Below are positions 1 through 9,381 of a stretch of 64,000 nucleotides of DNA, in pieces. This stretch comes from Manihot esculenta (lineage: Eukaryota; Streptophyta; Magnoliopsida; Malpighiales; Euphorbiaceae), in NCBI RefSeq assembly GCF_001659605.2, contig NC_035171.2, positions 5,410,886 to 5,474,885 on the forward strand, written 5' to 3'. The notes beneath the pieces were generated by a model. It did no database searches, had not been told where the DNA came from, and worked only from the letters and a program-made list of their open reading frames with translations. Both the position numbers and the translations under genes were made by a program. The stretch's first letter is position 1. Every line of letters starts with the position of its first letter.

Positions 1-447
1 TTATTCTCTCAATTGAGGGTCATCAATATATTTTTCACCATGGCAAGCTCAAAGATTCAATTCAAAAGGCAATTCTCAAACATGAATATAACTCACTGCA
101 ATTGATTCAACATAAGTTTAAAAAGTCATCACATCAATGGGGTCATGGAAAGAAAACTCATCCAACATAGTCTATCAGTTTAAGTGAAGCAAATAAAAAA
201 GAAGAAGATTGTGGTTGTGTGTTATTGAAAGCAAAAACGAAAAATTTGAAAAAAATCACACTGAAAATGAAAACAAAAATTCAAACTAAAAATCAAAGCA
301 AAAATAAACAAAAATAAAGATTCAGAAATATGCACCCCCACACCTAAATTATGCATTGTCCTCAATGTATAAGAAACATAAAAGAACAAAGGAAACTGAG
401 TACTCCCCTGGGTGTGGTGTGCATGGTACCATCCACTTGATCAAGGC
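1..447 (-). other. Element X, 3' internal region (non-coding) with an internal PPT-like tract
   Basis: No coding frame is supported here. On the minus strand the stretch near 331-346 reads as a purine tract of the type TAGGTGTGGGGGTGCA, flanked by TTGAGGACAAT. It is the same module seen at 45967-46000 in element Y. Bases 1-330 match 44094-44430 (element Y, upstream of its 3' LTR) closely enough to recognise by eye, for example the shared GGGTCATCAATATATTTTTC. This places the left edge inside the 3' part of an Athila-type element whose 3' LTR lies outside the window. Region 1084-1260, between the two X reading frames, shows nothing further. Confidence 0.6.
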
Positions 448-1083
448 TCAAGTAATTGGGGAAGGGAAAAGGATCCCAACTGCATTGAGTAGAAAGTGTA
501 GCACTCCTTTTGATTTGGTCATAGCCCATCCTATTTTTTCCATGTACTCATGAAGTAACATGATTAGCTTCTCCTCTTTCAGATGAGGTGTGCCTCTAGT
601 TCTCATGTTTGCATTCTTGAGATGATTGGGCAACATTTTGAACTCCAATTCATGTTTCTCTATGGCTAGCTGCAATTTAGTACTGAATTCAGGCAAAACA
701 AACTCTACCTTATCCGGAGGTTTGGGAAGGCATTGATCCATGTGGTCCTTTGGTTTAGGTGCTTGGAATACCATTTGTTCCTTGTGAGCATGGGCTGTTT
801 GCATTGGATCTATGGCTGAATTGGTTTCAGTTTGCTCCTTCTGCGCAAGATCTGACTGAAAGGGGAGCTGAAGAGGACTGATCTGTGATTGAAACTGAAA
901 GGACGCACCTGAAAGGATTTCAGGTACTCTTTGCGCAAGATTGATCTGCAATGGAAGGCTGGAAGGAGTTTCAGGTGATGGAGACTGAAGAGGTGCGATG
1001 GGAAGCGTTGCAGGACTGTCCTGCGATCCAAGTTGAGGTGGTTCGGTTGGAGTTCCTTCTGACTGCGCATGGTTGCAGTCCAC
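448..1083 (-). pseudogene. Remnant resembling the segment before RT of an Athila-type Pol
   Basis: This is an open frame of about 211 codons. The N-terminal two thirds is low-complexity Gln/Pro/Ser-rich sequence. The C-terminal part (roughly residues 125-195) holds LPEFSTKLQLA, FKMLPNHLK, EEKLIMLLHEYMEKIGWA and KGVLHFLLN. These follow the order of the conserved stretch just upstream of RT in Athila-lineage polyproteins (PLPxHLKYA..., EEKLLxxLREHKxAIGW, IKGI). Protease is missing upstream and no RT follows. I therefore read it as what an internal deletion left in element X, not as a working gene. The comparison is from memory of the family, and a protein search should settle it. Confidence 0.45.
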
Positions 1084-1260
1084 CTGTTGGATGCAACAGT
1101 CGGTTTCTTTAAGTTCTGGGTCTTTTTGGCTCTCTTCCCTGCAAGGATTATTGTTTAGTATATCATCTTAATTTATATAAAAAACATCTTTGCTCAAACA
1201 ATCAATGATATCTAAACTATCAACAAGTTTTGTTTGATCAGTTTGTTTGGACAAAAAGTA

Positions 1261-1791
1261 TTATGGTTGTGTCTCTTCAGCAGCTTGTTCTTGTACTTGC
1301 CAACTTTCATCATCTGTCTCATCATCTTGAAGCTCTTCCTCTCTTCTTAACACGAGTGCACTTAATGAGTTGGCCATTTGATCCACTTGCTGTTGGAGAC
1401 TTTGCAAAGTAATTGTCAATGTCCTCATCTTCTCTTCATCAAGGGGCATGTTGGAACTTGGAGGTGCTGTTTGGGCTTGATAGTTTTGGTAATCCTGGTA
1501 GTTGTTAACCTCAGTGTAGCCATAGTTCGGCTGGTCTCCCCAATATGGATCGCATGTGTTAAGGTAGGGATCATATTCTGGCTGTTCGTAGTATCTTCCA
1601 AATGCATGTACTTGTTGGTCATCCTCATAAAGTGTAGGACATTGAGCAGTTGGATGTCCTACATATCCACAGATCCTACATGGCTGAGATTGCTGAAGTT
1701 GTCGAGCCTGTAGAGCTATGACATAGCTTTCCACAATAGAGGTTAGGTCAGGAATTTGAGAAGGGAGATTATATGTACTTACCTCATCCAT
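1261..1791 (-). CDS. Element X mini-gag: single zinc-knuckle nucleocapsid-like protein (176 aa)
   Basis: The frame opens from an ATG at 1791, about 145 bases after the primer site, and runs 176 codons. Residues 38-51 form a CX2CX4HX4C zinc knuckle (CRICGYVGHPTAQC). It is followed by a Tyr/Asn/Gln-rich region (DPYLNTCDPYWGDQPNYGY) and a coiled stretch (LQSLQQQVDQMANSLSALV). The same order occurs in the full gag of element Y at 62287-62919. The first residues, MDEVSTYN, align with the capsid-to-knuckle junction of Y (VNEVSS), so the whole capsid domain is absent and the protein starts where the nucleocapsid should start. The frame stays open upstream to 2010, but that part reads through the PBS and a poly-T tract and is unlikely to be used. 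If made, it would bind RNA as an isolated nucleocapsid. Confidence 0.6.
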   Translation of the reverse strand: MDEVSTYNLPSQIPDLTSIVESYVIALQARQLQQSQPCRICGYVGHPTAQCPTLYEDDQQVHAFGRYYEQPEYDPYLNTCDPYWGDQPNYGYTEVNNYQDYQNYQAQTAPPSSNMPLDEEKMRTLTITLQSLQQQVDQMANSLSALVLRREEELQDDETDDESWQVQEQAAEETQP

Positions 1792-1935
1792 GAATAAATT
1801 CTGCAATGACAGGCTTTTTGCGCTGAAAAAAAAATTTTTGTTTTTTTTGTTTTTTTTTGTTTTTTTTAATCTTAAGGCAGAATGTCCTTGAGTGCAGATT
1901 TGGTCCTGAAAGAAAAATAAATTAGTTAAATCAAT

Positions 1936-1953
1936 TCCCCGGCAACGGTGCCA
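1936..1953 (-). promoter_or_regulatory. Primer binding site, tRNA-Asp type (element X)
   Basis: The minus strand reads TGGCACCGTTGCCGGGGA, five bases after the LTR end. This is one base different from the TGGCGCCGTTGCCGGGGA site complementary to plant tRNA-Asp that is typical of Athila/Tat elements. It fixes the element's orientation and identifies 1959-4024 as its 5' LTR. Confidence 0.85.
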
Positions 1954-1958
1954 ATTTT

Positions 1959-4024
1959 TGACTCGCGGTTGTCGAAGCCGGTCAAAAATAACCTTTCTGG
2001 TTATCAACAATTTACAACTGCAGATAGTGGTGAAAGGATCGAATCCTCAGGGAATTGAGAACTTACCTATTTTCCTTATCAAAACCAAGAAAATAAACTG
2101 AAAAAATAATAAATTGAAAACGGAATAAACTAAAAGAAAAATAAACTGAAACGAGATAAAACTGAAACAAAAAATAAATTGAAAGAGAAATAAACTGAAA
2201 CGAGATAAAACTGAAACAAGATAAAACTGAAACGAGATAAAACTGAAACGAGATAAAACTGAAAGAGAAATAAATGGAAAGCAAAATAAACTGAAACGAG
2301 ATAAAATTGAAAGAGAAATAAACGGAAAGCAAAATAAACTGAAACAAGATAAAACTGAAAGAGAAATAAACGGAAAGCAAAATAAATTAAAACGAGATAA
2401 AACTGAAATCAACTAAACTGAAAGTAAAATGGGGGGTTTTGAGATTGATTTAATTAATCTAAAACTGAAAGCAATAAAAATAAGCAAATAATAAAAATAA
2501 AGAGAAATAAATAATAAGAAAGATCTAGTTGAAGAGTTGGATCCACTTTAGTTGTTGGGATTGATCATTGACACTTAGTTTCCTTTGATTGATTCAATAG
2601 ATTAGTTATGGAGATGGAAGACGCTTCTCACCACCATTATCTCTCCTTATGATTAAACCAATTAGGGAACGTCCTCTAATTAATTACTAATTAACAAATT
2701 GCCAAGGAACGTCCTTGGACCTTAGGCATCAAAACAATTGTCAATTGCATTAAGAAATAGAGAAATCTAATCCTAGTTACCCAAACGTATGGTGACAACA
2801 CTAGATCATGCAACTTCCTTAGCTTTTACACCAAGTGTTCTTATGTTTGAATAATCCAAGCAATTACGGACTTAAATCATCCAAACTAACATATTATTAC
2901 TTTGCAATCAAGAATCAACGTAGATCTAAACAACAAAGCAATATTGAAATCAAGCATGAAATTGCATAAATATTGAACAACCAAAAGTTAAACAATGTTT
3001 GATCAAGTCTCCCAATCCATAAAACAACCAAAGTATCACCTAATCTTCAACTAGAATAAGAGGTTTCAGCCTCTCATGGCTGAAACAAAAATAAAAATAA
3101 AAGAAAAGAAGAAAGGTAGAAGAAGAGATGTGAATCCCGTAGGTGTCTCCCAAGGGGAGTGTAAAGGATATGTAGAGGCTCTTTATGTGGCTTTTTATAG
3201 TTGAAAAGTATTGTCCTAGGTCATACTTACTGCCCAAGAGGTATTTTCTACCCAAGTTGTGTCTGAAAAGGAAAGAATCGCGTTTTTCGGCTTCAGAAGG
3301 AAGGCTGCGCGCGAATGCTTTGCGGAAGGAAGTTGGTGCGCGCGATTTGGTCTCCGAAAGGGAAGGAGGCACAGATTGTGCTTCCTAAATAAGTTTAGAT
3401 GCTGACCTTGCTTCCTAATTAGTGTAGAGGCTGCCCAAGGTGCTGCCCATGCTCAACTTGTTGCCCAAGTTGTTGCAGAAAAGGAAGGTGGCGCGCAGAT
3501 GGCTCTTAGAAGAGGAAAGCGGCAAATTGTTTCTGAATAGGAAGGATGCACGAATTTTGATCTTCAAAGGGGAAGATATGCTGTACATACATTCCTTTTT
3601 AGGTGGAGCCTCTTTTGAAATTCGAATGTTGAACGCAGAAGAGGAAGAGCATCTCTTTGAGATCTTGCTGCCTAAATAGGAAGATATGGCTGCTGCAGTG
3701 TGTGCACATTTTTGAACAAGGAAAGAAAGATCTGCGATTTGAATTTCAAATAATCTTCTGACTGAGTTTTCCTTGTTTGCTTTTGCTTCTGCACTTTCCT
3801 CATTTGAAAACTTTTCTTTTCTGAAAACTTTCCTTATTTGGAAACTTTCCTTTTTTGGCACTTTCCATATTTGACACTTTTGGCAATTTTAAGAGCATTT
3901 TCTCCAGATTGTCTCTTTACATCTAATATCTGCAAAACATAATTAAAACCACAAAATTAAGCAGAAAAGATGTAAATAAACATCAAGAACATAATGATAA
4001 AATGGACTAAAATATGCTCTATCA
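1959..4024 (-). mobile_element. Element X 5' LTR (Athila-type)
   Basis: On the minus strand the LTR starts TGATAGAGC and ends CGCGAGTCA (TG...CA). It is homologous to the LTR of element Y (32764-33753 plus 43013-43540) and to solo LTR S (44461-45940). Shared blocks include GAAGACGCTTCTCACC and GGAACGTCC. At 2066 bp it is longer than those two (about 1.5 kb), partly because of an A-rich tandem array. The five bases after it, CTTTG at 4025-4029, are the presumed target duplication. They fit the sequence expected in a DALSRR motif of the disrupted integrase gene. Confidence 0.8.
2090..2430 (+). repeat. A-rich minisatellite inside the X LTR
   Basis: About 340 bases consist of imperfect units such as AAACTGAAACGAGATAAAAC, AAAGAGAAATAAAC and GGAAAGCAAAATAAAC in irregular order. 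Apparent Phe/Ser-rich reading frames on the opposite strand are by-products of the repeat. The array is missing from the LTR of Y and from solo LTR S, so it expanded in this copy or subfamily. Confidence 0.8.
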
Positions 4025-4464
4025 CTTTGTCTAGGAGGTATGCTTTAATTAATGCTATGAGTTCTAAATTGCTTGGTTTTGAGCATGTTAAGGACTTGTA
4101 CATTAATGATGTTGATTTTGGCATTGTGTTTGTGGCTTGTGAACATAGAGCTTTTAACTCTTTTTCTAGGCATGATGGTTACTTGTTTAAGGGTAAAAAA
4201 TTGTGTGTGCCTAGATGCTCTATGCGTGATTTGCTTATGCTTGAATCTCATTTCGGGGGTTTGATGGGGCATTTTGGAGTACATAAGACTTATGACACCT
4301 TATTTGAACATTTTTATTGGCCTTCTATGCGCAAAGATGTTGAGAAAGTGTGTGCTTCTTGTATTGCATGTAGACAGGCAAAATCTAAGTCTATGCCTCA
4401 TGGTCTTTATATGCCTTTACCTGTTCCTAGTTCACCTTGGATGGATATTTCTATGGACTTTGTG
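4025..4464 (+). pseudogene. Chromovirus-like integrase, N-terminal part (first half of an interrupted gene)
   Basis: The frame enters at the end of RNase H (LSRRYALI) and continues through a linker into the integrase HHCC zinc-binding domain. The motifs are [20 protein letters not shown] and [11 protein letters not shown]. It ends at WMDISMDFV, whose aspartate is the first of the DDE triad. Element I interrupts the gene directly after this, and the reading resumes at 31711 with LGLPRTRRG. The upstream part was cut off by insertion of element X. Lineage is uncertain: the later GPVTRSKAKKL tail and the CHPQTDGQTE block suit CRM- or Reina-like chromoviruses. Confidence 0.8.
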
Positions 4465-6598
4465 TGTAATACCCGGCTAGAGTCCGGCATCGGAATTCCT
4501 GTAGTCCGGTGAATTTCTGATGTCGGAATACCCTAGAAGGGTTCGGGTTATGTTTTTAAGTGTTCTTTAAAGAGTTTTAAGGTTTTAAAGTGCTTCAAAG
4601 GAATGAGTTTTTGAAAGAAAAGAGCCAAGGAGGAATTGCCATGTTCGGCCGCCGAAGGTCACTTTCGGCCGCCGAACATGCATGGCATTCGGCTTCACGT
4701 TTGGCCGCCGAAGGTGGTCTGGCCAGCCACCTATAAATGGTCAAAGGTCGGTGATTTGGATCACTTTTTCCATTTTTGCCAACCAGAGGTGAGGCTGAGG
4801 TTCTCCTTGGGTGATTTTCATGTTTCCTTCAAATCATTCAAAGTTTTGATGAGTTTTATGTTTATTTTGAAGTTTTTGAGTAAAAGAACAAAGTTTGGAA
4901 GTTTGGAGGGTTTGAGGAAAGATTTCTCTGTCACTCCACGTTGGGATCGTTTACTCTCTCATTTGAAAGAGGTAAGCGAAGATCCTGAACTTCCTTTCTT
5001 GATTTTTGAAGGTTTCATGAAGTTTTTATGGGTAGAAATGCATATTAGGTTAAGGAGGAGCTTATGGAGGGTTTTGTGTATATGCATGATTTGTGGTTGT
5101 GGTTTGAGGTTTTAGAGTAGTTTTTGAGCTCTTTATGCATGTTATATGGTATGTGCTAGTTGGGAGTAGTTGATATGCATGTTGGGTAAGATTTGGGGTA
5201 AGTTTGCATGAAGCAGAGCATGTTCTGCCCAACAGGCGAAAGCCAGGTTCGGCCGCCGAAGGGAGTTTCGGCCACCGAACCCCTTGTGGAGGCAGTTTCG
5301 GCTACCAAAGCATGCCCCCGAAAGCTAGGCTTTCGATTTAAGAAGTGACTTTCGGCCGCCGAAAGTAGAGGTTCGGCCGCCGAAAGTGCATGAGTTTTGT
5401 CTCTGGACGAGACTTTCGGCCGTCGAAGGTACCGCCGAACATGCATGAGTTTCGTCTCTGGAGGGGGGTTTCGGCCGCCGAACCTGCCGCCGAAAGTGCC
5501 CTGTCCAGCCTTTCCTTGCTTGTTTTGCATGATTGTTTTATACTGTTCTAGGGGGTTTTCGGGGAGTTGTTTAGAGTCTTAATAGTCTATGTTTGGTACC
5601 TCATTTGAGTCCACCTATGTAGGTTCGGACCAGAGGAACCGAGGACCTCAGCAATAGTCAGCTACAGCAGAGTCAGTTTAAGGTGAGTAGAACTGAACCA
5701 TGTTTTAAAATTTAAGCATAACTCATGCATCATGATTGCTATGAATATTGTAGGTTGTTTTGCATTAGTTCCACGAAGTTGATGCATTGCACACTATGTT
5801 GATGATGTGGATGAATGTTGAATGATCCATTAGCTCTCCTATGTGTGATGATGAAAGTCCAAGGCTGCCCATGTCCTCGCGTCCTGGCACCCCCTATGTT
5901 TGCATGCTGATGAAAGTCCAGGGCTGCCTCATGTCCACGCGTCTTGGCAACTGCATGATATGAAGTGATAGCCTGCGGAGCCCCGTCGAGGGCCGGGCGT
6001 AGGATGAGAGGGTTAATGGTGACAAGATTCATCCGTTATGTGAAATGTTTGAATTATGATGCATTTCATGAAGCATGTTCATATGAAAATGCCACATGTT
6101 TCTACTCACTGGGCTTTATAGCTCACCCCGTTTTCCCTTTACCCCCAGTTTGCAAGTGTGGGACAGATCAGGGAGTTGACAGTATTTGAAGAGTTTTGTC
6201 TATGTAATAGCTAGTGGTGGACATGTATTGATGTAAACTTTTAAAGAGATGTTTAGTATTGTTAAGAATGATGTATAGTATTGTGCTTGGCCCAGTTTTA
6301 TGTTAATCCCTTTTGATATACATGGTCAATTATGTTATGTCTAATGAATGAGTATGAGTATCCAGGCTTAACACATATGGTAAGGACCCAACTAGAGCAT
6401 TGATGAGTGCTCTGGTTAGGGGGGGTTTGTTTACAGGTTAAGCCAGGGAACAAAACAAAATTTTTACAGGAAATGTCTGATCATGTATGGGGTTTACACA
6501 GGTATACAGAGAGTATAGGAGGCTTGCTACGGGTCCCGGCGGCCTTATGCCGACCTGGATCCTAGCACCGGTAATGGTCCGGAATCCGGATCGTTATA
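4465..6598 (+). mobile_element. Element I 5' LTR
   Basis: It starts TGTAATACCCGGCTAG and ends TCGTTATA, a decayed form of the TCGTTACA seen in the 3' copy. TTCGGCCGCCGAA-type near-palindromes lie both before the TATA box (about 4645-4715) and in the leader (5249-5505). A TATA box (CTATAAATG) is at 4731 inside the conserved block GGCCAGCCACCTATAAA. Splice-like signals follow: GAAAGAG|GTAAG at 4972, TATGTAG|G near 5623 and AAG|GTGAGTAG near 5680. Two hairpin repeats (GTCCAAGGCTGCCCATG...) lie at about 5847-5950. Confidence 0.9.
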
Positions 6599-6601
6599 GA
6601 T

Positions 6602-6614
6602 TGGTATCAGAGCC
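6602..6614 (+). promoter_or_regulatory. Primer binding site, initiator tRNA-Met (element I)
   Basis: TGGTATCAGAGCC lies three bases after the LTR and is the standard plant site complementary to the 3' end of initiator tRNA-Met. Between it and gag (6615-6836) there is a transcribed leader that ends in a pyrimidine tract and CTCAG at 6828, eight bases before the ATG. Confidence 0.92.
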
Positions 6615-6836
6615 CTAGGTTCATATGGTCGGACCTAGAGTGTATAGGGCTCATAGATGTTATAAAAGGGCAAGCACAATAGGGGAAAACATGTCCACTA
6701 GGGTAGAATGTTGAGTTCTGTCCTTTTGATGATGTTGTGATATGCATGTTTTATATGTGATGAGGGTTCATGTGTTTCCACATGGACCATACGATACTGA
6801 TGTTTGGTGTTATGTGTTGCTTTCTCAGAAAACAAG

Positions 6837-8244
6837 ATGCGAGGAACTCGTCGGTCTACCCGATTGACTAGAGTACCACCACAGGACGAGGGTGCAGATG
6901 CCCGTCCTCCTGTTTTGCCTAGGTCTATGTCAAGTAGGCCTAGTAGGGAAAGAGCGTCAAGGGACCCTAGAAGGTCTTTTGATGGAAGTAGAAGGGGAAT
7001 AGTGCAAGGTGGAATGTCTATGGAGGTGGAAGATGATAGGGATGTGGAGCAGAGGATGGATAGCAGTTTGGGTGTTGGTATGTCTGAGGAAGGCATGGGT
7101 GAGTCTCAGGGAGGCACTCAGGCCTCGGAGTTTGTTTCACCACCTCAATACCCACCTTATCCACAGTATCCGGGATATTCGACGGTAGGTACGTCGGAAT
7201 ATCCTAGTTTTAACCCTTATCCATCCTATATGCCATATCCACCATTCTATCCACCATACCCACAGTATCCTATGTATCCACCCCCATCTTATCATCCAGA
7301 AACAGTAAACCCTATACCAGAAAATGTTGCACCTCCATCACCACCAGAAGAACCTATGGCCCCAGAAATCCCAGTGCCACAGCCTAGTTCATCCAGAAGG
7401 GGAAAGGTTAAAATGACCGCTTATCTGAAGTTGGGTGCTCCCCAATTTGATACAGGTGATGATCCGTTTGAGTATCTCAAGACGGTGAAGACACTTACAG
7501 ATGAACTAGGGGCTGATGATACCAGGGCCATTCAGATGGCAGGATTCTCATTGAAATGTAAGAAAGCTAAAGAGTGGTATCGAAGCTATGTGGAACCAAG
7601 AATAGATAGTCTCACATGGGAGGTGTTTGCTAACGAGTTTGCGGGATGGGCTTTTCCCGATAGCTCGAGGGAGATGAAGATGCTAGAGTTTGAACAACTA
7701 AGGCAGAATGAAGAGATGACCGTGGATGATCTCGCTGACAAATTTATGGAGCTTTTGCCTTTTTCGGGGCAATCTCTAGATACTGAACAGAAGAAGTCCA
7801 GGAGGTTTATTATGAAGTTAAACTCCAGGTATTCCTCCTTAATACAGTCAGCTGAGAGGGAGAGCTTCCATACCATAGTCGATATGGCGCGGAAAATGGA
7901 GGCTAGTGCTATTATTGAAGGGAAGGTTAAGCAGACGGTGGCTCAAACTGCAGTGCCCAAGGCGTCAGGAAGTGGGAAGATGGACAGGTCCAAGTCTAAA
8001 AAGAGTAAGTTTTGGAACAAGCTGAAGTCCGGATTGGGAATGGGAAGTAGTTCGAACCCTGGTTGGGGAAGTCAAGTGTGCATGAGATGTGGAAAGTTAC
8101 ACAGAGGAGTTTGTCGAGCTGGGACAAATACATGTTGTAGGTGTGGACAAGAGGGGCATATGGCTCGGGATTGTCCTAGAATAGTTCCTATGGTGCAATC
8201 TCAGCAGACGAGTTCTGGCAGTGTAGCTCAGCCAGCAGCTCCGG
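6837..8244 (+). pseudogene. Element I gag, interrupted after the zinc knuckles
   Basis: The ATG of MRGTRRSTRLTRV is chosen because the same MRGTRRS start is shared with elements A and C and follows the conserved CAG. The order is: a basic and acidic N-terminus; a Pro/Tyr-rich tract near residues 95-165 with PPQY, PPFY and PPSY; the retrotransposon capsid domain ([18 protein letters not shown] to [10 protein letters not shown], about residues 190-340); a basic linker; and two zinc knuckles, [12 protein letters not shown] (CX2CX3HX3C) and [14 protein letters not shown] (CX2CX4HX4C). The coding sequence runs into the LTR of element A, where a stop follows within two codons. The continuation into pol lies 17.7 kb away at 25941. 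Confidence 0.9.
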
Positions 8245-9381
8245 TGTAATACCCGGCTAGACTCCGGTATCGGAATTCCTACCGTCCGGTGGAATCTCGG
8301 ATGTCGGAAACCTCTAGAAGGGTAAAACCATGTTTTATGAAATGTTTTTAATGTATTTTATGTTTTTAAGTAAAAAGGAAATTGGGTTTTGAATGAAAAA
8401 GACCAAGGAGGCTTTGCCAGGTTCGGCCGCCGAAAGTTAAAGTTCGGCCGCCGAACATGATGAGGTTTTGGGAGCGCTTTAGGCCTCCGAAAGCCTTGTT
8501 TGAGTGAGTCAAGGTTCGGCCGCCGAACCTCATGTTCGGCCGCCGAACATGCATGAGATGCGGGGGCATGTTAGGCCGCCGAAAGGTGGCAGAACCAGCC
8601 CTATAAGAGGCCCCGTGACCGAAATGGGCGAGGTTTTCTCTCCCCTTCCGGCCGGCGGTGAGTTCTAGCTCTCCTTTGGTCATCTTAAGTGTTTTCCCTC
8701 AAATCTTTCAGATTTTAACAAGTTACATCTTGTTTTTGAAGAGTTTTGAAGTTTGAGCAAGTTTGGAAGCTTGGAAATCAAGGAGTGGATTTCTCCTTAC
8801 CTCCAAGCTAGGATCGTTCTTCCTCTCGATCTTCAAGAGGTAAGCTTAGATCCAACCTCTCTTGCATGTTTTAAGTAAGTTTTAAGTAGATCTACGGGGC
8901 AGAAATGCATGAGTAGGCTTGTGGAAGTTTATGTTATGTTTATGGGTTTGATGTGCATGTTCTTGAGCAATGTGGCTTGCTTGTGTGTTGTAGTTGGGGT
9001 TTATGTTAGTTGAGGCCCCTAGGAGCTTGTATGCTTGAGTATGCATGTTGTAGATTAGAGTTATGCATGATTGGTTGTGTAGGGGGTTGTAATGGGCATG
9101 AAGAACCAAGTTTCTGCCCTTTGGCAGAAACCAGGTTCGGCAGCCGAAGGCACTTTCGGCCGCCGAACCAGCTTGGGAGGCAGCTTTAGGCTGCCGAAGC
9201 CTGCCCCCGAAAGATGGAGTTTCGGCTCTGTCCGAGACTTTCGGCCGCCGAAGGTGCCGCCGAACATGCATGAGTTTCGTCTCTGTCTGGGAGTTTCGGC
9301 CGCCGAAGGTGCCGCCGAACCTGCCTGACTTTCGGCTCTGGAGGGACTTTCGGCCGCCGAAGGTGCCGCCGAAAGTGCCCT
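8245..9381 (+). mobile_element. Element A 5' LTR, first part (before N1)
   Basis: It starts TGTAATACCCGGCTAGACTCC. It carries TTCGGCCGCCGAA motifs at about 8421-8580, a TATA-like CCTATAAGAGG at 8600, the splice-donor-like TTCAAGAG|GTAAGC at 8840 and a second motif cluster at about 9134-9375. It stops at the GCCCT duplication (9377-9381) created by N1 and resumes at 16888. Confidence 0.9.

Noticed and set aside
2047..2412. Overlapping Phe/Ser/Leu-rich frames that resemble a membrane protein
   Set aside because: They are by-products of the AAACTGAAA-type tandem array in the X LTR, read on the opposite strand.
8421..8580. Regularly spaced repeats that could suggest a CRISPR array
   Set aside because: The repeat is a 13-base near-palindrome with irregular spacing inside a retrotransposon LTR of a plant genome, and there is no cas gene.
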